Source: Clostridiaceae bacterium
GTDB taxonomy: Bacteria > Bacillota > Clostridia > Lachnospirales > Lachnospiraceae
Direction: 5' to 3'
Assembly: GCA_910575585.1 (NCBI GenBank)
Contig: CAJTGF010000002.1
Coordinates: forward strand, 62,001 to 126,000
DNA: 64,000 nt
The translations under genes and the position numbers were made by a program. Below, piece after piece: positions 8,496 through 17,028 of this stretch. The notes under the pieces are model-generated. The model was not told where the DNA came from. It ran no database searches and saw only the letters and a list, made by a program, of their open reading frames with translations. Position 1 is the first letter of the stretch; each line of letters opens with the position of its first letter.

Positions 8496-10012
8496 CGCGC
8501 TCCCCCATGTCTCATCTTTCTGGGCTCATAGCGGGGAATGGCCACAAAAAAGCTGCTCCCCTGGCCCTGACGGCTCTCCAGCCTCAATTTGCCGAAATGG
8601 CTCTTTACGATCTCCCGGACATAGTGCAGTCCCATGCCCCAGTTAAAATTGGTGTTCTTGCTGGTGTAAAAAGGGTCAAAGACCCGCCGCTGCTCCTGTT
8701 TGGCGATGCCCGGGCCGTTGTCCCGGACCTCGAAATCCACATACAGACGCTCCCCGTGTACCACCAGCTCAAGACGCTCCATTTGCTTTCCCGACATCAG
8801 AAACGCCTCGTGGGCATTGGTCAGAAGATTGCACAGCGCCTCCCCCAGATGCTGTTCGTCCCCCAGAAGAGATTCCTCCAGGGCGCCAAAGACCTCCACC
8901 TTTGCATCGGGATATTTTTTGTGAAACAGCGCCAGCGAGGTGTCCGCGATCTGCCCCGCAGTTATGGGACACAGGGAGATGCTGCTCTTCTTCACGCTTT
9001 TGTAAAGCTCCTCCATCCGTCCCAGCATGCTTTCGTTCACTTCCTCCAGCATATTGGCGTACTCCACAAGCTTTTCCAGATCCGGCTCATCCCCCGCCAG
9101 TTCCCTGCGGATCTTCTTGCACAGCACCCGATTGGACAGCAGCTGGTTCTTGATGCTGTGGACAAATACGGAGACCCCCATGGAGGCTGTGTCAAACTTT
9201 CTCCGGATGCTGACGTCGTCCCGGTTCTCCTCCCAGCTGATCATCATATAGTTTTTCAAATTCCAGAATCCCAGCACTACGGAAACCAGGGTAAATCCTG
9301 TAAAGAGATACCAGCCCTGGACGCTCATAAGGGAATTGGCATACAGTCTGCCGCCAAACCGCATATACTCAATGGAGTAGATCTGATACACCTGGATAGG
9401 GTCCTGGGTGCAGTAAACCAAGTACTGCATGGTAACGCACAGGATAAACACCATAATATACCGGAACTGCCGCTTGCTGTAGGGTATGGTCATGTCCCGG
9501 TACTCGTACACGATCAGCGCTACGGCAAGGAGCACGTAGCCAAAGATCCACCCCTGGGCAAACTTCATAATGACCCTCTGCAGCCCGAATCTGCCTTTCA
9601 CCAGCCTGAAAAACAGTTCCGGATAGTAGATGATCAGGGTCATAAGGGGGAGCACAAACGTGACACCGGCGTTTTTCTTAAAACGCAGCACTGACGGGAT
9701 CATGCTGTAATTGATAGCCAGCAAAAGCAAAAATGCCGGAAACAAACAGCGGCCAACGGCGATCATATACCCCAGACGGCGCAGGGGAAAGATCATGTAA
9801 GACAGCCGCCGCTGAAGTTTGCTGTCAAAAAACAGGAAGATCTCCTGCTCCGCGGAAAGCCCTCCCGTCTTTGCCAGGTAGATGATGATGCCCACAAACA
9901 TCAGGATAAAGCTGGAACACAGCCCCAGAAGGCACATGGTCTGATTGTCCCTTTTCAGGAAAAAAAGTCCTGCGGACGATACGGCAAGAAATAAAAGCAC
10001 CACCAGAAGCAT
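8492..10012 (-). CDS. Membrane sensor histidine kinase
   Basis: Sensor kinase of the two-component pair, 506 residues from ATG 10010-10012, which is preceded by GGGGGAGGGGC. An upstream TTG at 10045 is less likely because it overlaps a terminator. The N-terminal half has about eight hydrophobic segments (from LLVVLLFLAVSSAGLFF to GWYLFTGFTLVSVVLGFW). The phosphoacceptor His lies in SVFVHSIKNQLL. The HATPase domain shows the N box NLLTNAHEAF, G1 box VRDNGPGIA, DPFYTSK and the G2 region WGMGLHYVREIV. The multi-helix input domain is not recognised, so the ligand is unknown; an intramembrane or small-molecule signal is possible. Confidence 0.9.
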   Translation of the reverse strand: MLLVVLLFLAVSSAGLFFLKRDNQTMCLLGLCSSFILMFVGIIIYLAKTGGLSAEQEIFLFFDSKLQRRLSYMIFPLRRLGYMIAVGRCLFPAFLLLLAINYSMIPSVLRFKKNAGVTFVLPLMTLIIYYPELFFRLVKGRFGLQRVIMKFAQGWIFGYVLLAVALIVYEYRDMTIPYSKRQFRYIMVFILCVTMQYLVYCTQDPIQVYQIYSIEYMRFGGRLYANSLMSVQGWYLFTGFTLVSVVLGFWNLKNYMMISWEENRDDVSIRRKFDTASMGVSVFVHSIKNQLLSNRVLCKKIRRELAGDEPDLEKLVEYANMLEEVNESMLGRMEELYKSVKKSSISLCPITAGQIADTSLALFHKKYPDAKVEVFGALEESLLGDEQHLGEALCNLLTNAHEAFLMSGKQMERLELVVHGERLYVDFEVRDNGPGIAKQEQRRVFDPFYTSKNTNFNWGMGLHYVREIVKSHFGKLRLESRQGQGSSFFVAIPRYEPRKMRHGGAR

Positions 10013-10043
10013 GCCCCTCCCCCTTTCCTTCCTAATTATGGGC

Positions 10044-10069
10044 AAAAGGGGCTTATAAAAGCCCCCTTT
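10044..10069 (-). terminator. Intrinsic terminator after the SBP gene
   Basis: Minus-strand AAAGGGGGCTT, short loop, AAGCCCC then TTTT, starting 18 bases after the stop of the solute-binding protein gene. It sits only about 32 bases before the histidine-kinase start, so the kinase is probably transcribed by readthrough or from a promoter not recognised here. Confidence 0.75.
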
Positions 10070-10086
10070 CCTTCACTGCCTGCGTT

Positions 10087-11205
10087 TTACTTTTTATTTG
10101 CCTCGTTGGCTTCCTTCATCACATCAAACAGCACATACTTGGTCACATCCACCTTGTCCGTCAGGCGGCCGCCGTCGATGAACACCTGCTGCTGGTTCTC
10201 ATAATACTTCTGGATGGTGCCGTCCTCCAGGCTCTTGGCCAGGAAATCGCTGGTAATGGTCCAGTTGCCCTCTCCCACTGTCGCCAGCATGGTATCCCCG
10301 TCTACCTCACACTGCTTTGCCACCCATCCGGCCACTTCCTCGATATTGCTGCTGCGGTAATCCGCCGCTTTCTGCAGGGCGCGGGTAAAGCGCACCAGCA
10401 CCTCCCGGTTCTCATCCGCGTATTTCTGGGTGGTGATATAGCTGGATGGGAAGGTAACTTCATTGACATAATCCTGGTTGGTTGCCAGCCAGGCGGTCTT
10501 ATCGCCCAAAGCCTGCTCAATGGTCATGGTACCCGGCGACCAGGTGGCGCAGGCATCCACATTGCCGCTGATCATAGCGGTAACGATACCGTTGGCATCC
10601 ATCTCCACAACCTCCAGATCATCTGTGGTCATTCCCTCCTGCTTGAGAGCCAGGTTCAGGATGATCTCCGCGGACGTCCCGCTGGTAGCCGCCACTTTCT
10701 TGCCCTTTAAGTCGGCGATGGTGTTTACGCCCTTGTCTTTATTGCCCATAACAGCGTCCGCAAGGCTGGTGCAGTCGATCTGGAAGATCACCGCCTCACC
10801 CTCGGCGCACAGGGCATGGGCTCCGTGGCCGATCTGGGAGATGTCGATATCGCCGGATGCCATAGCCGCGATCTCCGCCGGGCCGCCCTGGAACTCCACC
10901 AGCTCCACCGTAAGGCCCATCTCGTCAAAGAAACCTGCCTCCCGGGCCGTCACCGCTAAGGACGCGCTGCCCATGTTGGGCATGTAAGCCACACGAACCG
11001 TGGCCGGCTCAAAGGTCTCTGCCTGTGCCTCCGGAGCTTTGGTCTCCGCCTCCTTGTTCTCCGTCGCAGCCGTCGTCTCCCCGCTATCGGCAGGCGCCGC
11101 AGTGGTGGCGTTTGCCGTGGTTTCCGTCTCGGTTTTGCCTCCGCAGCCAGCAAGAGAAGCTGCCGTCAATGCCGACGCAAGTACCAGTGCCAATGTCTTT
11201 CTCAT
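10087..11205 (-). CDS. ABC transporter substrate-binding lipoprotein, SsuA/TauA/NMT1-like
   Basis: Extracytoplasmic binding lipoprotein for a nitrate/sulfonate/taurine-type importer, 372 residues. Lipoprotein signal to LAGC (about residue 20), then a Thr/Glu/Ala-rich linker to about 65. The NMT1/THI5-like fold follows: VRVAYMPNMGSASLAVTAREAGFFDEMGL, the MASGDIDISQIGHGAHAL loop, and DLKGKKVAATSGTSAEIILNLAL. The ATG has GAGGAGG eight bases upstream. It is the last gene of its operon, after permease and ATPase, whereas binding-protein genes usually come first. The ligand (sulfonate, nitrate, pyrimidine precursor or amine) cannot be read from sequence. Confidence 0.9.
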   Translation of the reverse strand: MRKTLALVLASALTAASLAGCGGKTETETTANATTAAPADSGETTAATENKEAETKAPEAQAETFEPATVRVAYMPNMGSASLAVTAREAGFFDEMGLTVELVEFQGGPAEIAAMASGDIDISQIGHGAHALCAEGEAVIFQIDCTSLADAVMGNKDKGVNTIADLKGKKVAATSGTSAEIILNLALKQEGMTTDDLEVVEMDANGIVTAMISGNVDACATWSPGTMTIEQALGDKTAWLATNQDYVNEVTFPSSYITTQKYADENREVLVRFTRALQKAADYRSSNIEEVAGWVAKQCEVDGDTMLATVGEGNWTITSDFLAKSLEDGTIQKYYENQQQVFIDGGRLTDKVDVTKYVLFDVMKEANEANKK

Positions 11206-11304
11206 AAAATATCCTCCTCGTATCGTTCCCCTTCCGGGGTTTTATTGGAGCGCCCCGAAGATCCGCCTCATAGACTTTTTGACGTCTCTGCGGCGCGCCG
11301 TTTA

Positions 11305-11335
11305 GGTGTCTTTGGGAAGTCTCCCCCAAAACACC
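11305..11335 (-). terminator. Intercistronic hairpin between transporter ATPase and binding-protein genes
   Basis: Minus-strand GGTGTTTTGGG pairs with CCCAAAGACACC (one bulge) around GGAGACTT, 24 bases after the ATPase stop. It has no U run. An adjacent CGGCGCGCCG palindrome lies at 11291-11300. It more likely sets RNA stability between the ATPase and binding-protein cistrons than terminates. Confidence 0.4.
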
Positions 11336-11358
11336 CGGTTCCACATCCTTTGCCTCCC

Positions 11359-12147
11359 TTATTTCCTGACCTCCAGATACTCCTGGTAAACCTCGCCCCA
11401 GATATAGCTCTTAAGGTCCAGAAACCGCATCTCCATCTTCATCTCCTGGGTGCGGGGGTAGGGCAGATCGATATCCACGATCTTCTTTACACGGCCCGGC
11501 CTGGCGCTCATGATGATGACCTTGGTGGCCAGGATAACCGCCTCCTCCACGTCATGGGTGATAAAGAAGCAGGTCTTTTTCTGGTCCTGCCACGTCTTGA
11601 TCAGCTCTGACTGCAGCTGGGTCCTGGTCTGGGCGTCCAGAGCGCCGAAGGGTTCGTCCATCAAAAGCACCTGGGGATTTACCGCGTAAGCTCTGGCAAT
11701 GGCTACCCTCTGCTTCATGCCTCCTGACAGCTCCTTGGGGTAGGAGTCGGCAAACTGCTCCAAGTCCACCATCTTTAGATATTTCATGGCAGTCTCCTTG
11801 GACTCGGCCTCTCCGACGCCCTGGAGCTTTAAGCCGAACTGCACGTTCTTTAGCACGGTCAGCCAGGGAAACAGGGCATACTGCTGGAAGACCACGCCCC
11901 GCTCCGGCCCGGGCCCCGTCACTTCCTTCCCGTCCACATACACGGCCCCGGAGGTAGGCTCCAGGAGACCTGCAATGACGTTGAGCAAAGTGGACTTTCC
12001 GCAGCCGGAAGGGCCTACTACGCAGATAAACTCATTCTCCATAATATCAAGGCTGACGCCGTTCAGTGCCACCATATCGCCGTTGCGGCCGCTGTAGATC
12101 TTTTCAACCTTGTCGATCTTAACCTTTACTGCACCGTTTCCTGCCAT
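11359..12147 (-). CDS. ABC transporter ATP-binding protein, SsuB/TauB-like
   Basis: ATPase of the nitrate/sulfonate/taurine-type importer, 262 residues. Walker A GPSGCGKST near residue 42, Q-loop VFQQYALFPWLTV, signature LSGGMKQRVAIARA, Walker B LLMDEPFGALD and switch FITHDVEEA are intact. The start ATG overlaps the upstream permease gene by 22 bases and is preceded by GGAAGCTGACAGG, indicating coupled translation. The C-terminus is the usual YPRTQE region of SsuB/TauB proteins. Confidence 0.93.
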   Translation of the reverse strand: MAGNGAVKVKIDKVEKIYSGRNGDMVALNGVSLDIMENEFICVVGPSGCGKSTLLNVIAGLLEPTSGAVYVDGKEVTGPGPERGVVFQQYALFPWLTVLKNVQFGLKLQGVGEAESKETAMKYLKMVDLEQFADSYPKELSGGMKQRVAIARAYAVNPQVLLMDEPFGALDAQTRTQLQSELIKTWQDQKKTCFFITHDVEEAVILATKVIIMSARPGRVKKIVDIDLPYPRTQEMKMEMRFLDLKSYIWGEVYQEYLEVRK

Positions 12148-12914
12148 CCTGTCAGCTTCCTTTCTAAGAATTTAACCAACTGTTCCATCAACATTCCGAT
12201 AATACCGATGATCAGGATCCCCAGCAGCACGGTGGCCATGTCATAGTAGCCCTGAGCCTTCTGGATCATCATCCCAAGGCCCTTGGAGGCTCCCGTCAGC
12301 TCCGCCGCCACCAGGGTGGTCAGAGAGGCGGAAAGTCCCAGCCTTGCGCCTACCAGGATAAAAGGAGTGGAAGCCGGGATGACCACCTTGAAAAAGATGT
12401 CCTTGTCCGTTGCTCCCAGGACCCTGGCCGCCTTGATCAGCGTAGCGTCCACGTTGCACACGCCCTGATAGATGGTCACCACCAGCACCAGGAACGAGGC
12501 GATAAAGATAACGATGACCTTTGCCTTCTCACCTACGCCGGCTCCGGTGATGACCAGAGGGATGTAGGCCAAAGGCGGTATGTTGCGGACAAACTGCACC
12601 CATGGAGCCACCAGGTTCCGAAACGGCGCGTACCAGCCCATTAAAAAGGCGATGGGGATGGAGATCACAAAGCCCAGCGAAAATCCCGCGATCACGCGGA
12701 ACAGACTCACGTAAATGTGGGGCCACAGCGTCCCGTCCTTGACCTTGCCCACCAGCTTCGAAAATACTTCCCACGGCTCCGCAAACACCACGCCCCCCGA
12801 CTCCGTGGAGGCGATGAAGATCCACAACAGGACTGCTAAAACTAAGGACAGCCCCATCCAGGCGCCGTTCGGGATCTGGCTCCAGAACTGCCTGTTCTTT
12901 TTCTTTGTGTTCAT
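12126..12914 (-). CDS. ABC transporter permease, SsuC/TauC-like
   Basis: Inner-membrane permease, 262 residues, first gene of this importer operon. Six or so hydrophobic segments; the EAA loop reads LIKAARVLGATDKDIFFKVVIPAS near residue 165. The ATG at 12912-12914 follows AGCAGGAGGGAACTAC. A longer in-frame reading to 13139 has no ribosome site and non-permease sequence, so it is rejected. A TTGACA promoter lies about 230 bases upstream, leaving a long structured leader. Confidence 0.92.
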   Translation of the reverse strand: MNTKKKNRQFWSQIPNGAWMGLSLVLAVLLWIFIASTESGGVVFAEPWEVFSKLVGKVKDGTLWPHIYVSLFRVIAGFSLGFVISIPIAFLMGWYAPFRNLVAPWVQFVRNIPPLAYIPLVITGAGVGEKAKVIVIFIASFLVLVVTIYQGVCNVDATLIKAARVLGATDKDIFFKVVIPASTPFILVGARLGLSASLTTLVAAELTGASKGLGMMIQKAQGYYDMATVLLGILIIGIIGMLMEQLVKFLERKLTGWQETVQ

Positions 12915-13121
12915 GTAGTTCCCTCCTGCTTTTTTGCAGCCCTGGGGCTGCGCCTTTAAGCCGCCGTCCCCTGTTATCCGGCGGACGTTGGCCCTGTCAC
13001 TGTTTGCTCCTGGTCTTAAGTTTAAATCCATTTGGGGATAAAAAACAGTATGAAATATTTTCACCCTTTTTTGAGCGCCATCACCATTTTTGCCCCCTGC
13101 CGCAGCTTTGTATATATCCAT
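12915..13121 (-). promoter_or_regulatory. Long (about 200 nt) structured leader of the importer operon
   Basis: The region between the promoter at 13122-13150 and the permease start holds no gene. Reading the minus strand it has a CCGCC/GGCGG hairpin (around 12961-12985) and a perfect GCAGCC-CCAG-GGCTGC hairpin (12936-12951) 16 bases before the ribosome site. I could not match it to TPP, guanidine or other riboswitch consensus sequences. Confidence 0.35.
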
Positions 13122-13150
13122 ATTTAACAATACTCCCATGGCATTGTCAA
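13122..13150 (-). promoter_or_regulatory. Sigma-A promoter for the SsuCBA-like operon
   Basis: Minus-strand -35 TTGACA (13145-13150), 17-base spacer, -10 TTAAAT (13122-13127). It sits in the divergent region shared with the LacI regulator, about 100 bases from that gene's start. Confidence 0.65.
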
Positions 13151-13247
13151 CCTTTTTTCGATCTTGTGCGTATATTTTTCTGGATTTTTGGTTTGAAATT
13201 GTGTAAAATAGATAACATAGAATATCCGCAGGAAGGAACCCGTACCT

Positions 13248-14285
13248 ATGACCTTAAAAGAAATCGCCGCGGAGGCAGGCGTCTCCGTCTCCACCGTATC
13301 CCGCGTCATCAACAAAAGCGGCAAGTCTCCCGCCAGCCCGGAGGTGCAGGAGCGTATCTGGAAGATCGTCCGCCGCACCGGATACCTCCCCGACATGGCG
13401 GCCCGCCGTCTGAAAATGGGCGTAAAGGACCTTCCAGAAGCCGCCCGTTCCATCGCCTGCCTCTATGCCAGGGTCCAGGACAGCGACAGCGATACCTTTT
13501 TTACGGTCCTGGCCCGCAGCATTGAGCGGGAGGCGTTTAAACACGGCTATATCTTAAAATACACCTTCACCGCCCCCAACATACGCCACCCGGATGTCCT
13601 CCGTCTCATAGCCGGCAGCCAGGCCCAGGGCGTGGCGGTCCTTGGACGGTGCGACATACAGCTGTTAAAGTTTTTAAAACAGCAGTTTCCCTATGTGGCC
13701 TGCGCAGGGCTCAACCCACTGGAAGCCAAATACGACCAGATCATATGCGACGGCTATCAGGCGGCGGTCACCGCCGTGGACCATCTCATTAAGCTGGGCC
13801 ACCGCCGCATCGCCTACGTCGGGGAGACCAGGGACGAAAACCGCTATCTGGGATACTGCCGGGCCTTAAGCGCCGCCAGGATCCCCCTGTGCCGGGAAGC
13901 CGTCATCAACGTCCCTCTGTCCCGCCCGGGAGGCTACCGGGGCGCAAACCTTGTGTTTGACAGGGCTGTCCCCGTCACCGCCCTGTTCTGCCCCAACGAC
14001 GCCACCGCCATAGGAGCCATGAAGGCCGCAAAGGAACGGGACATCTCCATCCCCGGCGACTTGTCCGTTATCAGCATTGACGACATCGACACCGCCCAGT
14101 ACCTGACCCCCATGCTGACCACCATCCACATCCCGGTAGAGGAGATGGGACAGATGACCGCCAAGCTGCTCATTGACCGGATGGAAGGCGGCCATACCCT
14201 GCCTATGAAGGTCAGCCTGCCGTTCTATCTTGCGGGAAGGGAAAGCTGCGGCAGCTGCCCCGTTCCCGCCAAAGAAAAGCCGTGA
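13248..14285 (+). CDS. LacI-family transcriptional regulator
   Basis: Sugar-responsive DNA-binding repressor, 345 residues. The N-terminal helix-turn-helix is TLKEIAAEAGVSVSTVSRVIN with hinge helix DMAARRLK near residue 50, followed by a periplasmic-binding-protein-like effector domain (LGHRRIAYVGETRDENRYLGY; LFCPNDATAIGAMKAAKER; ISIDDIDTAQYLTPMLTTIHIP). The ATG has AGGAAGGAA upstream. It is divergent from the SsuCBA-like operon and convergent with the glycolytic operon, ending three bases from the aldolase stop. Its targets are not evident; a LacI protein fits the sugar operon better than a sulfonate/nitrate importer. Confidence 0.92.
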   Translation: MTLKEIAAEAGVSVSTVSRVINKSGKSPASPEVQERIWKIVRRTGYLPDMAARRLKMGVKDLPEAARSIACLYARVQDSDSDTFFTVLARSIEREAFKHGYILKYTFTAPNIRHPDVLRLIAGSQAQGVAVLGRCDIQLLKFLKQQFPYVACAGLNPLEAKYDQIICDGYQAAVTAVDHLIKLGHRRIAYVGETRDENRYLGYCRALSAARIPLCREAVINVPLSRPGGYRGANLVFDRAVPVTALFCPNDATAIGAMKAAKERDISIPGDLSVISIDDIDTAQYLTPMLTTIHIPVEEMGQMTAKLLIDRMEGGHTLPMKVSLPFYLAGRESCGSCPVPAKEKP

Positions 14286-14288
14286 AGA

Positions 14289-15446
14289 TCAAGATCGCGT
14301 CTTGCTGTACCGCTGCGCCATCTCTTCCAAGGTGACCTGCTCCACAAGGGAAGCTTTCCCGAAAGAGCCGAACTGCACGATCAGGGTCCCCACCACTTCT
14401 TTCACTCCCCGCTCCACGCAGTCCACAATGGCGGCCACGTCATCGTCCGGCACATTGCCGTACATCACCGTGTCCATAATGGGCGGCAAAAACGCCCGCG
14501 GGTCAAATTGATCTTTCTTCTCCTCCAAAAGCTCATACACAGGGCCGATGGACGCGCTGGCCCGTTTTTCGGGGTATTGGGCAAACAGCTCTTTCATATT
14601 CCGGGTCACCGCCAAACGAATGTCCGTATCTACGTTGATCTTGCTGATGCCGCAGGGAATGGCTGCCTGCAGCTCGCCAATGGAGATCCCGTAGGTATTG
14701 GAAAGCCGGCCGCCCAGGCCGTTGATCTCATCCACAATGTATTTAGGCACCGTGGAAGACCCGTGGGACACCAGGGCGCCGAAGATCCCCTCATGGTCCA
14801 GGCACTCCCGGATAGCGACGGCGATCTCTTTTCTCAGCTTCACGTCTTTGCCCTTGGAAGCGCCGTGCATGGTGCCGTAGGAGATAGCCAGGGCATCCAC
14901 CTGAGTCTTTTTAAAAAATTCCACCGCATCCAAGGGGTTGGTATAGGTGGAGGAAGCGGAAAACACATGATCCTCCACCCCTGCCAGCACACCCAGCTCC
15001 CCTTCCACGCTGACGCCCCGGGCGTGGGCATACTTTACCACTTCCCTTGTCAGCTCGATATTGTCTTTAAAAGGCAGGGAGGAACCGTCAATCATCACCG
15101 AGGTGTAGCCGCCTTCAATGGCCGCCACGCAGGAATCGAAATCCCTTCCGTGGTCCAGGTGCAGCACAATGGGGATCCTGGAGTCTGCCCCGTACTTTCT
15201 CACCGCGTCGGCAATGTTTTTTGCCCCGATCTTTTTGTCTTCCAGAGTAGCGTTCATAAAATCCGTTCTGCCGCCCATAAAGCCGTTGGCCAGATCCGCC
15301 CCCTGGAGGATGGCCGCGGAGCGGAACATCTCATGAACCTCAATGGCTGCCTTAGCCTGGGCCACCGCGTTGACGTTAAAGGCTCCCTGGCCAAACCCGT
15401 GTTTCTTTGCTGCCTCCAGCAATGGTCTTAATGGAATCAATGGCAT
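14289..15446 (-). CDS. Class II fructose-bisphosphate (or ketose-bisphosphate) aldolase
   Basis: Zinc-dependent aldolase cleaving a ketose 1,6-bisphosphate to two trioses, 385 residues, slightly longer than FbaA/GatY types. Zinc and substrate motifs are visible: LHLDHGRDFDSCVAAIEGG, SVMIDGSSLPF, ISYGTMHGASKG, LVSHGSST and ISKINVDTDIRLAVT. The ATG is preceded by AAAGGAGCGATAAGAT. It is the last gene of the long catabolic operon, after the LarA-like, TIM and PFK genes. Fructose versus tagatose bisphosphate cannot be decided by eye. It is probably a second copy beside a housekeeping aldolase elsewhere. Confidence 0.9.
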   Translation of the reverse strand: MPLIPLRPLLEAAKKHGFGQGAFNVNAVAQAKAAIEVHEMFRSAAILQGADLANGFMGGRTDFMNATLEDKKIGAKNIADAVRKYGADSRIPIVLHLDHGRDFDSCVAAIEGGYTSVMIDGSSLPFKDNIELTREVVKYAHARGVSVEGELGVLAGVEDHVFSASSTYTNPLDAVEFFKKTQVDALAISYGTMHGASKGKDVKLRKEIAVAIRECLDHEGIFGALVSHGSSTVPKYIVDEINGLGGRLSNTYGISIGELQAAIPCGISKINVDTDIRLAVTRNMKELFAQYPEKRASASIGPVYELLEEKKDQFDPRAFLPPIMDTVMYGNVPDDDVAAIVDCVERGVKEVVGTLIVQFGSFGKASLVEQVTLEEMAQRYSKTRS

Positions 15447-15463
15447 ATCTTATCGCTCCTTTC

Positions 15464-16957
15464 TCATCCGTGCATATGGGCCGCGCAATGGCAGTCCTCC
15501 GCGCCTTTTCCGGTGTACGTATCGCCTTTCATCATCAGATGGACCGCGCTCAGCTTAAAGGTCTGGGGCAAAGCCAGGATGTTGGGATTTGGTCCCACAA
15601 ACTTCTTCTTGGCATCCTCCAAAGCCTCTTCTATGGTAGCTCTCGTCTTCAGTCCCATGCCTCTGGCAAACCCCGGCTCCTGGGCTCCGCAGATATAGAT
15701 GGCCGATGTGTTCATCTCTGCGATATGGCCGCAGCTGATCATGGAAAAGCCGTGGAAGGGATGGAAGGCATTGCAGTAGCGGTACTTGCGGATGTACTCC
15801 TCATTGGTGGCAAAATACTCCCCATACCGGTTCATATCCGGCAGAGTGTTCATATAATCGTTCTGGAACATGCGGTACATTTCCCTTGTGTAGGGCCACA
15901 GTTCGTCATGGAAATACCCGTTGCAGATAGAAGAACAGATGATAACGCACTTGTCGCTCATGATCCTCTTATGGCGGATTACCTGGGCGGAAATGGCCTG
16001 CAAAAGCATAATGGGGTTGGTTCCCATGCCCTCGCCGTAGTGGAAAAACTGCGGCATGCCAAATACCATAACGTCATATTTTTTCTCCGCCCATGGTACA
16101 TAGGTGCGCTTGTCCGCAGTCTTCCAGGAATGAGGCTGCATCACCTTGGCGTAGCCGCTGTTGATCTCAATCTGACGGGACTTAGTATCCAGGACAGCGT
16201 CGCAGCAGAAAAATTTCTTTCCCATGCGCTCTTCCATGTGCTGCCCAATCTCGTCAAACTTGGTCCGCATCAGGGAAGTTCCGCTTACCGGGGTAAAATC
16301 CTGACGATGCATAACTTCCGGCACATGATGGGAGGCAATGGACCGCCAGTGGGTGATCCCTGTGGCGCAGTGCTTGTACCCGCCGGAATATCCCCCGTAA
16401 GGGTTGCCCTGGGTGTGGCCGATAAGGATAGCCACATCGCTGTCATACACATATTTATTCATGAGAACCGGGTCCCCTCTGCGGGTGGTTCCCAAATCCA
16501 CAAGATGGTCGTAATCTTCGCTGTCATGGTTGATAATCTGGTGGGTATGCCAGAACTCATGGAACAGCTCGTCCCCCAGCACGCCCCGGATTTCCTGTTC
16601 CGTATTCTTCCGGTGCAGTCCGTTGGAACAGATAAGTAAAATATCCTTCTTTTCCACCCCTGCGTCGTAAAGTTCCCGCAAGATCAGGCGGATGGACACT
16701 TTCCGATGGGAAGTAGGCTGCTCTCCTCCTTTCACCCGGTCAGGGAACACGATAGTTACTTTTGCCCCCTTATGGGCCAGCTTCGACAGGGGCTCCATGC
16801 CCATGGGATTGCGGATAGACTCCAGGGTCTTAGCCTCAATCTCCTCCTCCGGGATACACGGCGGGTCGGCAACCGTCTCACCGGGAATAAACACGTCCGT
16901 ATTGTCCGGCAGACTGGCTGTCATCAGCCCCTGGCCGTACTCAAATGAAAGCTTCAT
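15464..16957 (-). CDS. LarA-like nickel-pincer 2-hydroxyacid racemase/epimerase family protein
   Basis: Cytoplasmic LarA-superfamily protein, 497 residues from ATG 16955-16957 (GGAGGTATTTTTT upstream). Residues that match the lactate racemase active site are present: D73/R74 in FPDRVKGG, H115 in GLHRKNTE, H181 in GHTQGNPYGGYSGG, cofactor-anchoring K195 in GGYKHC and H210/H211. The family uses a nickel pincer nucleotide made by LarB, LarC and LarE, none of which is in this window. Known members racemise lactate, malate and other 2-hydroxyacids, and one epimerises gluconate. It sits between the aldolase and TIM genes, so a hydroxyacid or aldonate formed from the imported sugar is a reasonable guess. 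It is longer than LarA (about 425). Confidence 0.82.
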   Translation of the reverse strand: MKLSFEYGQGLMTASLPDNTDVFIPGETVADPPCIPEEEIEAKTLESIRNPMGMEPLSKLAHKGAKVTIVFPDRVKGGEQPTSHRKVSIRLILRELYDAGVEKKDILLICSNGLHRKNTEQEIRGVLGDELFHEFWHTHQIINHDSEDYDHLVDLGTTRRGDPVLMNKYVYDSDVAILIGHTQGNPYGGYSGGYKHCATGITHWRSIASHHVPEVMHRQDFTPVSGTSLMRTKFDEIGQHMEERMGKKFFCCDAVLDTKSRQIEINSGYAKVMQPHSWKTADKRTYVPWAEKKYDVMVFGMPQFFHYGEGMGTNPIMLLQAISAQVIRHKRIMSDKCVIICSSICNGYFHDELWPYTREMYRMFQNDYMNTLPDMNRYGEYFATNEEYIRKYRYCNAFHPFHGFSMISCGHIAEMNTSAIYICGAQEPGFARGMGLKTRATIEEALEDAKKKFVGPNPNILALPQTFKLSAVHLMMKGDTYTGKGAEDCHCAAHMHG

Positions 16958-17028
16958 AAAAAATACCTCCTTAAAATAATCCAATCATTCCTTAAACAGA
17001 ACCGTCTAAAGGTTTCCCAACCGCCGTT

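Noticed and set aside
12915-13115. TPP, guanidine or other known riboswitch in the SsuCBA-like leader
   Set aside because: No match to the conserved cores I can recall; only generic hairpins were seen.
12915-13139. Extended N-terminus of the SsuC-like permease
   Set aside because: The extra 75 codons lack permease-like sequence and a ribosome site, whereas an AGGAGGG site precedes the internal ATG.
15407-16639. 410-codon plus-strand frame opposite the LarA-like gene
   Set aside because: Antisense shadow; the minus-strand protein carries the catalytic motifs.
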